A stretch of 64,000 nt of DNA from the NCBI GenBank assembly GCA_018292915.2, contig JACVVK020000203.1, positions 22,501 through 86,500 on the forward strand, in the 5' to 3' direction. The translations under genes were made by a program, and so were the position numbers. This document shows positions 1 to 12,860 of this stretch, piece after piece (the first letter of the stretch is position 1; each line of letters begins with the position of its first letter). Origin of the DNA: Batillaria attramentaria (lineage: Eukaryota; Mollusca; Gastropoda; Batillariidae). The notes below the pieces were generated by a model. That model was not told the DNA's origin. It did no database searches and saw only the letters and a list, made by a program, of their open reading frames with translations.

Positions 1-317
1 CGCTAGCAAAACGGGTTCTTACCCGTCAAAGGGAAGAAGCCATCTGTTAGTACGGCTACGAGGAAAAACTCTCGGCATAGAGAGAGTTAAGGCCCATAGT
101 CCGACATAAATGTACGGCTTACAGATCGTTCTGCACTAATTTACTGATGTGTAACATTGTGTCACTTTGACATACGCACAGTTACAGAACCTCACAAGCT
201 GGAACACTGACCTATTTGAAGGCTACCCAAATTTCAAGGAGTCAGCAAAGTGTTGCGCCCAACCGCTGAATAATAATAATAATAATAATAATACAGCGCA
301 ATTCTCGAAAATACATC

Positions 318-492
318 GGGGAGCTGGGATAGCCGAACTGGAGAGGGTTGGACTTGCAATGCTCGGGTCGTGAGTTCGTATCCCGGCTGGGGCCAAATAT
401 TTGTGCTGGCTTTTTCATCGTTGCCCCGTCTTTGATATCCCCCGTATGTGGTGGAAAAGGACGTGAAACCCCCAAACACCCACCCATTCACC
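318..492 (+). mobile_element. SINE family A (tRNA-derived), diverged copy
   Basis: This family has a tRNA-like head with a box B (GTTCGATCCCG in good copies) and a conserved body (AAATATTTGTGCTGGC, GTTGCCCCGTCTTTGATA, TGGTGGAAAAGGACGT) ending CACCCACCC. This copy has a damaged head and a nearly complete body. Confidence 0.75.
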
Positions 493-789
493 CTTGAACA
501 TACATCAATGCATTCACACGTCACTCACACGCACATAGAACACATCCCAAAACAGTAGGCACAACGGTTACATGAATCAGCAGAAGGCCATTTTTACAAA
601 CAGGTGAGTTTTTTTAGTAAGATCAAGTAAGAATCTGAATTTGATTTCGCACAACCTGCAGACGGTATGCGCCGCATTCAGAGCTATACTCATCATTAAT
701 TACGATAGACGCCCGACTTATCTAGGCTCAAAGATCGGTCTGAGCTGTATTACTTGCGTCCAGCACTGTTCCATTTACAAGCATGCTGA

Positions 790-995
790 GTTCCACATTC
801 TCACGGGCTGACACTGAGCCAACAGAAAGCGACGCAAATATCGAGGAGTCAGCAAAGTGTTGCGGGCAACCGCTGAGTAAAAAAAAAAATCGCTCGGACA
901 GCCTACAGACAGTGTATTGTATTCAAAGAGCTACAAATCATTAACACAGACATTTCAAGCGTATAGACACTCACAAGTGCATCTGTCCAAAAGTA
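790..995 (-). repeat. Dispersed repeat D, partial copy
   Basis: Shares GACACTGAGCCAACAGAAGC-like and ATTCAAAGAGCTACAAATCATT-like segments with the copies at 3125-3427, 13434-13690 and 42131-42383. The nature of the family is unknown. Confidence 0.45.
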
Positions 996-1244
996 ACTTC
1001 AGTGGATCCGAGTAAGCGCGTCAGTTTTAATATAATAAACTGTAACAATGCACAGACGCATGCAAAATTCTATTCAATATTCCTGTCTTTCTTTCCTAGC
1101 CTTGCCGACGACACTGCGGTTGCCTACAGGTGCAAAAACTAGGCTGAGAAATTGCTGAGGGGGGGGGGAAAAAAGACTAGGCCGGGGTGCAGAGGCATCG
1201 CCCTGCTGGGGGGACTATGGGGGCAATGGCCAATTTTTTTTTTT

Positions 1245-1540
1245 AAACAAATTTTAGTGTTTTAAAGGAATTTAGTAGTCTCTCCTGGCACCCAAAAGTA
1301 AAATACTGCCTTGGAACTGACAAGCAAATCTTCAAAAATAAAGTTACTGTTCCATATGGCATTATATATGTGTCATTACATATGAGTATGCGTGGAACCT
1401 CCCCACCCCACCCCCTTCCTTTTCTTCGGCTGAAACAAGATTTTTTTTTTTTTTTTTTTTTTGGGGGGGGGGGGGGGGGCAGAAATGACAGGCTATTTGG
1501 CTGAAAATTGTCAAACGACTGAAAATTCCCCAACCTGAAA
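1245..1540 (+). repeat. Dispersed repeat F, copy 1
   Basis: Shares TTTAGTAGTCTCTCCTGGCA, TTCCATATGGCATTA and a repeated GGCTGAAAATTG motif with 17005-17265. A poly-T/poly-G tract (1441-1479) interrupts this copy. Confidence 0.65.
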
Positions 1541-1973
1541 AACACGAAATGAAATTCTGTGTTATCAGGGAACGCCAAACGTGCTTTCGCCTTTTCCGTC
1601 GCTGTAACGGAACTAGTCATGGATTATTGCTGACGTTTTTCTTTGTCTCCTCAATATTTTCGGTTCAGATAGCAGAAATCAGCAGCCACCAACCGAACAA
1701 GTACCATTCAAGCCGTGGAGCGGTTCTAAAGATTTCACCAACTGACCCCTTCTGCCAAGCAGATAAGCATGCAAATTTATGCAAAAAGTTAATAAAGCAC
1801 GCTTCAATCCTTGGACTACTGTTTGCGTTTAGCACTGACGCGGAAAATACAGTACCGATAACCTGCATGAAACGGGCATGCTGCAAGGGTCACTCTGTCA
1901 CGACACACCGTAACAACCACGGAATAAACTTGGAATGCATTATACGCCCGCGCCATCGCGGTCGACGCTGTTC

Positions 1974-2005
<32 letters not shown>

Positions 2006-2139
2006 GTGTTAGTACAAGCGAACGTAGGACCGCGGCGCAGAGGCAGATCAGGTGACCGGTGTGACATACGATTTCCACAAAGGACACCACCAACAGATCA
2101 AGAGGTGAAAACAAACCAAACGCAAATGCGCCATCATTA

Positions 2140-2218
2140 TAATAATAATAATAATAATAATAAATTGTTCTTGTATGGCGCAGAAAGTCTGCCCAAGAGC
2201 CGGAGCACTCAGTGCGCG

Positions 2219-2282
<64 letters not shown>

Positions 2283-2286
2283 CGAC

Positions 2287-2346
<60 letters not shown>

Positions 2347-3122
2347 CGGACGTGGGATACAGGGGAGGATACAGTAAAAAAAAAAAAAAAATTAGTTGAA
2401 AGCTTGCCGAAACAGATAGGTTTTAAGGTGTGCCTTGAACTGTGACAGAGTAGGGAGATTCCTAAGTGAGACGGGCAGAGAGTTCCAGATTTGGGGAGCA
2501 GAGTAACTGAAGGAACGTTGGCCATAAGTTTTCAGACTGACACGGGGTATTTTTAGTAGTTTCTCAGAAGATGAGCGAAGTGAACGGGATGTTTCATACG
2601 TAGTGAGCTTCTCTGTGAGGTACTGCCGGAGGGATTTGTCGAAATGACGGTAGGCTAGTGTTGCTATTTTATACATGTAGCCAACAGGTAGCCAGTGTAA
2701 TTCCTTCAGAAGAGGTGTAACATGGTCACGTTTACGCTTTTTGAGAATAAGACGCGCTGCGCTGTTCTGTACACGCTGAAGGCGGTTGATTTGATCAGCT
2801 GGCAGGCCAACAAGGACAGAATTACAAAAGTCTAATCTAGATGTAACAGTTGCATTGATGAGTCGGGCAGTGGAGGATTCAGACAAGAGGGAACGAATAG
2901 AAGCGATTTTCCTGAGCGAAAAGAAGGCCGAACGACACACGGCACCGATGTGGCTTTCCATGGACAGAGTTTGGTCTACAGTTACACCGAGATATTTGAC
3001 AGAGGGCTTGAGAGGGACGGTGGATCCAACAAGTGACAAGGAGTCTGATGAAATCTGAGACACACGGGACTGACCAGAATGACCGAAACTTTCACAATAC
3101 GTGTACCATTGCCTTACCATTG
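2140..3122 (-). mobile_element. CR1/L2-type LINE, 5'-truncated 3' end
   Basis: A 242-aa open frame (3120-2392, minus) carries the C-terminal part of a reverse transcriptase: KYLGVTVDQTLSMESHI, SRLDFCNSVLVGLP, ELHWLPV and a terminal [14 protein letters not shown]. This order is typical of CR1/L2-clade LINEs. The frame is followed by a 3' UTR with two CA microsatellites and ends in a (TTA)n tail near 2140-2162. The absence of endonuclease and the catalytic YADD region shows 5' truncation. Confidence 0.85.
2220..2344. repeat. (CA)n microsatellite, two blocks
   Basis: About 120 bp of CA repeat with one short interruption, inside the 3' UTR of the CR1/L2 fragment. Confidence 0.95.
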
Positions 3123-3124
3123 AG

Positions 3125-3427
3125 TTTTGTTCGTGACTGCTTGCCCCTGGACGCTCGAAATATCCCTACCCTGATGATTAGTACAGTTCTTAATGCGATA
3201 CAATATTGTTAACGCTATGCGCAAGCGGCCGAAGATTCGATTTCTACGACAGTTGTTACATTACTGGAGTGCTCAGTGTCGTCGCCGCGACATCGAGTAC
3301 GCTTCTGTTGGTTCAGTGCCAGCATCACAGACGCTGTCTTAGTGCAGGTGTCTAAGTGGTGTGATGATAGATACCACGAAAACAGCTCAGAATGATCTGT
3401 GAGCATAAAAATCGTAGTATTAGCCCT
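3125..3427 (+). repeat. Dispersed repeat D
   Basis: A sequence of about 270 bp with GATGATTAGTACAGTTCTTA, AATGCGATACAATATTGTTA and AACAGCTCAGAATGATCTGT, found again at 42131-42383 (same strand) and 13434-13690 (opposite strand). No coding content seen. Confidence 0.7.
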
Positions 3428-5530
3428 TCAAAAAAAAAAAAAAAACAATTCACTTCAGGTCCAACACAAAATATCTCCCCCCCCCCCCCCCCCACTCCCC
3501 CGCTATCGACCGCAAGCTCTCTTTCTTTGTGAAATACATCTAACAGCTGAAATGTAATCGAAACTCAATAATGCTCCGTCCATCTGCAACAAATCCTTGG
3601 CACAAAACAAACAGATGTTTTGTGTGGTTTTTTTTCCTCCCCGCAGAGATAACAGAAAGGACACAACTGAAACGCTAGGGTGGTATTTTTCTTGGACCGG
3701 CAAACAAACAGCGAAACTTTTCTCCGACGCTGTGTTCTTGTCATTTAGAAATGACAGTGTTCCTGCTGAGCACGGAAACCGTATGTGACATTTTCCCGGG
3801 CCGTCTCCACCAGAGAAAGTATTTTGCTTCCAAATAACAACTCTCATGTGACGCACTAAATCAACCGCTTTGCCGTTTTTGACTGATGTTTAACCGATGT
3901 CGTAACCTTTTAAAATTGCCGATGCATAAGAAACACGCTCACTCACTCACTCAAAGCACAAAACTTGTTCAACTTGAAGCAAGACACAGAATTTTTGTTG
4001 TCGATAGTACACTCCAAAGACATCATCAGTTTCGTTTCAGTCTTGGACATGTCAAGCACGTTCACACAACGTGCACCTGTAGAGTGATCAACCAGACGAA
4101 TCAGTGCACGCAACACACAAACGTTGACCAACCAGAATCACCTCGGAACTGGTGAGATCTATCACATTAACATCCACACTGAAACCAGAAGAAAGAAAAC
4201 CCTATTAACCGCAAAAGAAGAGCACAGACACCATCACTTTCTTCTTTTTAAGTTCTTCACTCATGACGTGTACACGTGCTCCACACAGGAAAAAAAAAAA
4301 TAAGACAACACCACTTTTGAATCGCCATCCGTTTCTATCTTCACGTGCAAAATCACTTAATATTGCTCCTGCACTTATCAATTTCACACAACATGCACTT
4401 CCTTACACGTCAATCCCCCTGAAGCAGATCAGGCGTGAACATGTGCTGTAACTCCACGTGCGCACGCGCGCGCGTGTGCCGTGTCAGTATGTGCCGCGGT
4501 TGCGACCTCAAAACCCAGAAAAGTACTCACACTGAGTTGGAAGCGGGGGGAAAAATCGCTTTTGACGTGTTGTCACCAACCTACACTTTTGAGCCGCTCA
4601 TCCGGAATCGCGTTAGCCATCCCTCCCCACTCGCCGACAAGACAAGACACCTGTTAAAAGCTCGTCCGGGTATGTGCACGCACGCGCTTGCTTTACAGCC
4701 TGAGCGCGCGTGCATGCAAGACCGCCCTCAGAGGGTGTAGAGCGCGCAGTATGAAAACCCGCTTCCGCGCGACACTTCTGAGAGAGGGAGGGAGACCTCC
4801 ATGAGAGCGACACTGTATTATGGAGCGCCGGGGCGTGAGTGCGTGAGGTGTCGGCCAAGCCTTTGTTCTGACATAAGCGGTGACAGGCCGGGGCCATGAA
4901 GGTTGTGTGTGTTCCAGCCGCCAGTTCCAGAAATCTCACGGCTCTACTTCCCTCCCCCCCCCCCCCCGCACCCCCCTGGTGGTGTTGGACAGCTACAAAC
5001 GGCAGTTGGACACCCCCTACCCCCCCCCCCACCACCACCACCACCGTCCCCACACCCACACATCCACCCACCCCTTCCCGACTTCTCCAGTACATCAATA
5101 CGCAGTGAGAGAAAGGCGGGAAAGTGCTGGATGCAGTAGAAGAGAGTAGTGGCCTTTCAGTTGGTGAGTGGTAACCCTGATGGTGTGACATTCAATTCCA
5201 GTCAATCACAGGAGACAACTAATCGAGGCAGACCTCACTGTACGGCTTAGTGCCCATGGTACGTCGTAATTCTCAGTACCTCTAATATACCCTCCCCCCC
5301 CCCCCAACCCTCCCCCCCCCTTCATCTCCCCCCTTCATCTCCCCCTTCCCTCAAGTCCCAGTTCCCTACCCCCTACCCCGTAACCAACCCCCCCCCCCTC
5401 CCCCACCGAAACAAAAGCAAAATCTTAAATACGTACAGTCATCATTTATTATTGTTGGTGACCTGAATATATACTTGCGTTACAAGAAGCAGTTTTCATT
5501 TCCACCCATCCGCTCACAGGCAGGCGCGCG

Positions 5531-5572
<42 letters not shown>

Positions 5573-6258
5573 GGCGCGTAGACCTATTCATTCTCAACCT
5601 ATCCAAACCAACAAAGTGTCAAAACAAAATCAATCAAACGAAAATTAACTTACAAGATCAACCAGAATATCAATTCCGCGGCTAAATGTCACGGCGCCAA
5701 AACGTGAGACGAGAAAGACTTGTTGTGCTCGGCCTTGTGGAAATTGTGGAGTGTATTTTCTACTTGTTTAAAATGAATAAAAACTGATTAAACCAGACGA
5801 GAAAGACAGAGACAGACAGAGGGAAGCCAGAGAGAGAGAGAGAATTACACAACAACGGGGGGAAAACACAATGGGGGTTCATGACGCTCACTTATATGCT
5901 GTCACACCTCAACGACATTAAAACGGATTCTAAAAGGATTCTATTATCGCACTGCTAGAGCAGGAACAGATTATGAACCCTTTTGAAAAGCCGACCAGGT
6001 AATAACCATTCAGTTTCACCTTCGCGCTACAGCGACGCCAAAAGACGCCAACATAGACGCAGCGCACACCACGGATCAATAAACTGAAGTCCTTTACTTC
6101 CTACGGCCATAAGTAACCGGCTGTGTGACGGTCAATTTCAGAAACTGATCCCTATCAGTTACTTCGTGACGGGCAGACTTCAACAAAGGCGCCAGAAACA
6201 GGCACGCAAGCAACTGAAACTGGCAGCGCTTCTAGTCAGTCGCAGCAAATCGCCTGTA
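3428..6258. other. No gene recognised
   Basis: Mixed unique sequence with poly-A and poly-C runs (3429-3494), C-rich stretches (4955-5405) and a microsatellite at 5521. Frames of 60-190 codons here have no family resemblance and strongly biased composition. Presumed intron of the CASK-like gene. Confidence 0.5.
5521..5571. repeat. (GC)n(AC)n microsatellite
   Basis: A GC dinucleotide run changes into an AC run. Confidence 0.95.
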
Positions 6259-7243
6259 TCGGTTAAGGCGCGTCTTAACTATAGCGATCAACCCCGAAGA
6301 CCGAACAAAAAACGCTTCGCCCGAAACATTTTGGGGCCTCGCGAAGCGATTTTGGGCTGTTTGGGCTTCGCTCAACATGTTATGCGAACATTCGCGATCA
6401 ACCCCGAATGATTTCGCCAGACGCTATCTGATTGGCTGGTCCAGATTCGCCAGCTATCTGATTTCAAGATGGCGGAGGGTCGCGCTCGCACATGGCCGGT
6501 GTCGGTTCAAAGTTACAAGCATTAATATTTCGGCAATGAAGAAGTTTCTTGGTGCTGCTGGAATACATTGATTAGTAAAGATAGTGTACATTTGACTTAC
6601 AATGCTACAGGTGAAGTAAGAATGCGAAATATCTGTAATTACAGCGTTTTTGCTTCGCATGCTAACGCCGTCTGCTCGCGTGGTGGCTCAGTCGCCGCGT
6701 CGTCACATGAGTACCGAGTCAATGTTCTACTTCTAGTCGCTGATATTTCAGGCATCTATAACTTTCATGGCTCACTTGCGTCACTCTGATTACTGAGGTA
6801 GTGTAGAATTTTGACTTTGTTTGCTAAAATTGATGCAAAACCGCGACATTGTTGTTGGTATGACGTTTTTCTTCCGCCGTGTGCTGGTGACCGTCTGCCA
6901 CGCCGGTGTACCGGCTCGTAACTGTCTGTCGGTTCAGTGGTTTCGTTGGTGATTATTTCGGTTTTTAATGCAATTCATGGTGCAGTTGGGTCACATTGAT
7001 TAGTTCAGATAGTGCCCTTTTGAGTGCGTAAAGTCATGTTGTCGTGTAACCCCTTGATTTCCCTCAACAGCTACAGTTGCTACGAGACGCACTTCACTGG
7101 TAAGCTGCTATTTTCCTTCGGTCACATGTCACGAATGCTTGACGCCTAGTTAGTACGTGGAGGCCACGCCGAATGAAGCCGAAGAAGTTCGGTTGTCATC
7201 GCCGAGGACTTCTTCGGCTATAGTTAAGACGCGCCTTTACCGA
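6259..7243. mobile_element. 985-bp non-coding DNA transposon with terminal inverted repeats
   Basis: The two ends are inverted copies of each other over about 26 bp with one difference. They share AAGGCGCGTCTTAACTATAG (6265-6284; inverted at 7218-7237). The interior has no coding frame longer than 81 codons that resembles a transposase. I could not settle the target duplication, so the superfamily is open. Confidence 0.7.
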
Positions 7244-8424
7244 CCAGCAAATCTTTCTTTGCTCAGTGTAGAGACTTTCGCAAAAGCAGCACTCATTGAT
7301 GAGGTTCTGTAGTTAGCTTGACACAGCGTCTGTCTCAGCCGTAGCGGCGCGGGCGGCTGACTAGGAGAGCTAAAAGCCGCTGTATTTCTCGTTCGTGCCT
7401 GGAACTCTAAAAAAAAATAAAAAAATAAAAAACAATGAAAAACTCGCAATTTTGCTTGAAATCTTCAGATCACTTGAGCCACTTCAAGCCACTATTATGC
7501 AATCTGCAGCGGTCTCGGGCCTAGCGGGGAAGGCCCACGCCTTGCGTAATAGTGGTGTGAAGTGGTTCCTACCGGTGTGCAGTGGCTTCTTCTTTTAACC
7601 ATTGCGAGCAGGGGTGGTCGGGCTCTTAAGAGATTTTAAAAAAATAATAAAACTTGAAACATGGATACTCATCACTTTGCTCGCAGCGGGAAAAAAAAAG
7701 TCAATCTATCAATAATAAGAAACCATCTTCCGCAAAAGATCAAGCAACTCAAAATTAAAGACATCTTTGAGAGAAAAAAAATTGTCATCCAGATCGGATG
7801 CATCGTCTATCCGCTGCAAAAGCAAACAGGGACCAGCTGAGAATCGTATGTCAGGAAGCCGAAGTTCCGCCATCAGATTACCGGCAAAACTCGCGGATCT
7901 CCAGGGTTTTATTTCATTAAATCTGGACAGAGACGTGAAGGAAGCAGTCAGTTTGTGCTTTATCTGTTCGGCAGCAAGTAGGGGGTCGACACTCACGAGT
8001 GAAAAATCGATAATTAGAAGTACACAATCAAACAGCGCAGACAGCTGTAAGTGACACTTTATACGGGCTGAAGCAATCTACTTGAATTGGCTTTTTTTTT
8101 TTTTTAACACCCCACTTTATTTGCGGCGAGTGTGGTTTTCAAGGCTGGGATGCGAGAGAAGAACATGAGGAGGATGCTGTCTCCGTAAACAGCAAACGAG
8201 GAAGGCGGGGAAACTTGGAGGTGGATTTAAAACAGAAAGGGTTGGATATGTGTACTAGAATGTAAGCCTGCACGCCCACACAGAAATCAGCAGCAAACAC
8301 TTTTCAGTACAGAGAGCAGAACGTCCTTATCCCACCAACTCCCGCAATCCTACCTCTACCCCTCAAAATAAAACTACGCACGTGCTCACCCTCCGGTCCT
8401 CTGGCATCAGCACTTACAGCACAG
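7244..8424. other. No gene recognised
   Basis: Moderate-complexity sequence. Two overlapping 95-codon frames on opposite strands near 7709-8054 show no recognisable domain or start and donor pair. Presumed intron. Confidence 0.45.
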
Positions 8425-8655
8425 CGAGAGACACAGAGAGAGAGACTGGCAGAGACAGACTGAGAGAGACACAAAGACTGAGACAGACAGACACAGACAC
8501 AGACACAAAGACAGAGACAGAGACAGAGACAGACAGAGACAGAGACAGAGACAGAGACAGAGACACAGACTGAGACAAAGACAGAGAGAGACAGATACAC
8601 ACATAGACAGACAGACAGAGGAGAGCGAGTGAGAGAGAGAGAGAGAGGGGGGGTG
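8425..8655. repeat. (GAGACA)n-type microsatellite
   Basis: Purine-rich GACAGA/GAGACA repeats, imperfect, ending in GA repeats. Long frames on either strand are repeat translations. Confidence 0.95.
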
Positions 8656-8689
8656 TAGAGAGAGAATCAATATCATTACAGATGTCTTG

Positions 8690-9020
8690 TAATAATAATA
8701 ATAATAATAATGAGGATTTGTCTGGCGCCCAACCTCCTGCTGGAGCTCTGGGCGCCTCACAATAGCTAGTATAGTGACAATACATACACATGAGATACAA
8801 ATGAAAAATACATTACACATTACATACACATGTATGAAATAGACGTCACATACACGTTACATACACACAGCTATGATACATCCTGACAATAACATGACAT
8901 CATAAAATGACAATGATGGTGACAGTGAAGGTAAGAAGTTAGTCTGTATAGTACAGCCGGAAGAAATAGGATTTCAAAGCAGTTTTAAAAGAATCCGTTG
9001 ACTCTGCATGGCGCGAGTAA
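8690..9020 (-). mobile_element. CR1/L2-like LINE 3' end fragment
   Basis: On the minus strand the sequence near 9015-8925 reads DSFKTALKSYFFRLYY and a stop, the terminal signature of CR1/L2-like reverse transcriptases. A 3' UTR follows and ends in an ATT repeat (8690-8711). Upstream coding sequence is missing. Confidence 0.65.
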
Positions 9021-10054
9021 GACTCGAGCACTGTGACCGTCCACCTTGATACCACTACAACCTGCGTCCTCCTCACCTCTCACACAAGCTTTGTATTCCT
9101 GATTCGCCCCGAGTCAACGCCCGGGTCACCTGGCTGTAACGCTGTTCGCTATCCCAAGTTCTGACCGAGTTCTGAACTATTCAATCCAGTCCCACTGTCT
9201 GACAGGTCGGCCACGTTTAATTTAATCTTGACAGTGATGGAAAAGTTACAGAACACAGCACTTGTCTCTACAGCAGTATTTGACTTCAAGCAAAAAGGCA
9301 CAACATAAAGAACTTTTTTTTTTTCTTTAACCTCAAGTCCTACCACGTAAGTTTTGGGTTGTGCACGGGTGGTCTCATTTAAAAAAAAAACCATCACAAT
9401 CAATTTAAAGTTGACTTTGTGGGAGTGTTGCACTTTGGTTATACTCATTTTAATAACAGCTGTCACGGAACCGTTAATCTTGTCTAATTTCCGCATGCAG
9501 TGCCAAAACCGAGAAAGAGGTTTTTGGTTTTTTTTAAGTGGGATATTCGTGCGCGATACGAAATGTATTGAATACATCCACATCCAGCTACTTACGTCCC
9601 ACACAGACACGCACCCCACAACACACCTCTATAAATCACATTCGCTCTGTCAAACATCCCAACAACCCAACGAAACAACCAGCAAGTCACTGCCCTCACA
9701 CAAATCGTACAAATTATATCCATAAATAAAGTATTCCTTCACCCTCTCAGTCAATTTCTACCACTCTATACAAGTACACATACAGAACATACGTGCGACA
9801 AATGAAGCGTGCGCGCTGGCACAACGCGGTTTTGTTCGATTTTTGCCTGCTGCTCATTAAGACCGAAATTACTGGCATTCAGGGATTACACTAGCACACC
9901 ACAGGGGAGAATCGGGAGCACCACAGTTAGGTTCCTGATCTGATAGGTCCAAGGTCGCGCGCGGTGACGCCCGGGAGCTCAAGGTCACCGATGAAACTGA
10001 CAAGCAAGCGTAGGAGTGAATGTTCTGCCCGATGCTCGCCACACACACAAAAAA
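9021..10054. other. No gene recognised
   Basis: No domain, RNA gene or transposon end is visible. A 156-codon minus-strand frame at 9149-9619 is low in typical coding features and has a Lys/Asn run from poly-A tracts. Presumed intron. Confidence 0.45.
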
Positions 10055-10462
10055 ATTAAAACCTTTTTTTTTTTTTTTTTTTTGGGGGGGGGGGGGGGTG
10101 TTTTGGTGGTGGTTGCTACTGTTGTTGTTTTTCTTGTTTGTTTGGGGGGGGGGGGGTTGTGTTGGTTTTTTGTTTGTTTTGTTTTTGTTTGTTTTTTTGT
10201 TTGTTTGGTTTTTTTTTGGGGGGAGTGTTTGTGTTCGTTTGTTTTTTGTTTGTTTGGGTTTTTTGGTTGTTTGTTTTTTTGTTTTTTGCTGTTTTTGTTT
10301 TTTGTTTGTTTGGTTGTTTTTTTTGGGGGGGGGTGTTTGTGGTTGTTTTTTTTTTTTGTTTTGTTTTGTTTGTTGTTGTTTTTTTGTTGGTTTTTTTGGG
10401 GTGGGGGGAGGGGGTGTTTGTGTGTTTGTTTGTTTTTTTTTTTTTGGGGGGGGGGGTTTGTT

Positions 10463-10495
<33 letters not shown>

Positions 10496-10560
10496 TTTCA
10501 GGGGGTCTAGGGTTTTTGGAAGGTTTTTTGGTTTGTTTTTTTTTTTTTTTTTTCCCCCTT
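10055..10560. repeat. T/G-only low-complexity tract with poly-T/poly-G junctions
   Basis: About 500 bp consist almost only of T and G, with several T(10-22)G(8-18) steps. The frames of 157-180 codons in it are compositional artefacts. Confidence 0.9.
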
Positions 10561-11072
10561 AATCACATTACAAAGTCGCTCAAGCGGGCCTGTTTCAAAG
10601 AAGTGTTCTGAAAGAAGTTTCCACGAGGTTTTCTCTCCACTTTGGATCGCAGCACCCCCTATGGCTGCTGTCGCGAACTCGCAATAAAGGCGGGGGTCTT
10701 CTTACAGTATATGGTGGACTCCATTTACCGAAATGCGAAATCAATTTTTGGGGACGTCGGGTGTGCGCCTGACTTTTTTTATTATTATTCTGCAGGCTAG
10801 TCCCCCATTCCCTCACAAACCAGCGTATGTTCGTTCTACAAATAAGTATTTTACCGAGGACCACAGAGCTCCATAAGCCCAATGACTCCAGATCCACTGC
10901 TGCTAGAGTCCTTGATAAGGCTCTATGGCCTCATACCACTGCGGCGCATCTGCATCAAGACTTAGACCTTAGGCATGACACGCCGGATTAATATCGAATC
11001 GACACTTAATCGTCTCAGACTGTGAAATGAAATGAATGAAGACGGTCCAGAGGCGACGGCTTGACATTTTAA

Positions 11073-11161
11073 CTCTTTGACGACGGAGCGCACTTTCTGA
11101 CACACGATTTCCTATAGGATAGGAAATCGTGTGTCAGAAATTGCGCTCCGTCGTCAAAGAG
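11073..11161. mobile_element. 89-bp foldback element flanked by TTAA (piggyBac-like)
   Basis: Arms 11073-11114 and 11120-11161 are perfect inverted copies (42 bp) except for one base. They begin CTCTTTGACGACGGAGCGCA and enclose a 5-bp loop. TTAA stands on both sides (11069-11072 and 11162-11165), the target sequence of piggyBac transposons. Confidence 0.8.
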
Positions 11162-11409
11162 TTAAATATCCAAAAAAAAAACAAAACAAAAAAAATCCCA
11201 AAGGTCTAATGCGTCGCTGGTCGTATGGGCGATGACGCCTTCGAAGGAGGCGGCTGGGCTGCTGACTTCGGTCGTGTTGGTTCGTGTTGCTACCCAAGAC
11301 TCTAGATCCGATACGCTATACAATACAGTTCTCTGCTGTTACTACTGAACTGTAAATTTCCCGACCGCGGGACAATGAATGTCACCAGACTAGACCAGAG
11401 TCTCGTAGT

Positions 11410-11570
<161 letters not shown>

Positions 11571-11578
11571 GGATGTGT

Positions 11579-11681
11579 GGGTGTTTGGGGGTTTCACGTC
11601 CTTTTCCACCACATACGGGTGATATCAAACAAGGGGCAACGATGAAAAAGCCCAGCACAAATATTTGGCCCCAGTCGGGAT

Positions 11682-11685
<4 letters not shown>
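11579..11685 (-). mobile_element. SINE family A, body only
   Basis: The body and tail are present, the tRNA-like head is missing. The 3' tail runs into the GACA/GGCA microsatellite at 11411-11570, and a GA repeat abuts the other end. Confidence 0.75.
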
Positions 11686-11720
<35 letters not shown>

Positions 11721-12764
11721 CGCTTTCGTCCACTGGTGTCGTCAAAATGGAATATATTCAAAGGGCCCGTCCAAAAAAAATTCGGCCCAAAAAGTGTCCA
11801 GAAAGTGTTTGAAACGTGTCCCAGTGTGATACAGTCCACGCACGACCGCTACGGAGCAAATCTAGAATGGTTTAGCTGCATGTACCATACAATTTCATAC
11901 CTACAAAAGATTCACGGAAGTCTGCATCTGTCCAAAAAGCATCCAAAACCTGATGGGATCTACACGCCAAATCTTTCTTAGAGACCAGGAAAAAGTGGAA
12001 TTTTTTTAAACAGACGGCTGCCTTGCATCGGTGAAACAAGCGGGATCTACTCCCCAGCTCCATATACCCCGGGGCACTTCCCGCGTGAAAGCTGGATGTA
12101 CTCCCTCTAGCCTAAACCAGAAAATTAATAGTCAAATAACGAGCCACACTTACTCCCAAGCTGGAAACACTCCATTAATTAAAAATAATAATAATAATAG
12201 GGTTTTTTTTAATTAAAAATAGACTAAAATTTGTGCAATTTTGGTGAATTCGAGTCAAATGCTTCAGAGGAGGAAACACTTCACTTCATTTTGGAAAGAA
12301 AAAAAAATTATAATTATCCTGAAATCTGTGCAGTTTGGTGTGTCTCAGAATGATTTTAAGCGCGTCATAGGAGGAAACACACTTTCTAAGGGGGGGGGGG
12401 GGGGGGGGGATGAAAATTTTTAGCCATAGGTGGAGATCCGCGAAAAGGTGGAAGAGTTTCATCCCTGCTTCTAACAAAACAAGGCTGGTCTTGAAATCGT
12501 TTCAGAGCCCGACACCAGGACCAACCACACCCTCGTTCCGTTTCCTCGTCACATTCACCCTCACACACTCATCAATCTCTTCCGTGGACCGTATCGAGAT
12601 CCGGAGAATCTCTCCACGCTCCACTGATGCCGAGAGTCGTCAATGTCGTGGACGTGTTACTCACGTGATGTAGGGGGAGACTATCAAATGCAATATGACA
12701 TTGGGGGTGGGGGGGGGGGAGATGGACTGGTCGATCGTTCAAGTTCCGTCAATCGCTCAGAGAT

Positions 12765-12860
12765 TTATAGGTGGGGGGGGGGGGGGGGGGGGGCGGGGGG
12801 GGGAGAGAGGGGGAGGGCGATGCGGCGAGGGGTGGGGGTGGGGGGGGGTACGGGGGGTGG
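12765..12860. repeat. G-rich tract
   Basis: Runs of G up to about 18 bases with GGGGA/GGGGT interruptions; capable of forming G-quadruplexes on the plus strand. Confidence 0.85.

Noticed and set aside
2006..2445. Open frames of His/Thr or Val/Cys repeats over CA/GT tracts (also at 23431, 33439, 55187 and others)
   Set aside because: They are direct translations of microsatellites and have no other content.
10016..10611. Three overlapping plus-strand frames of 157-180 codons
   Set aside because: The DNA is almost only T and G, so stops are rare; the predicted Phe/Val/Gly strings are not a protein family.
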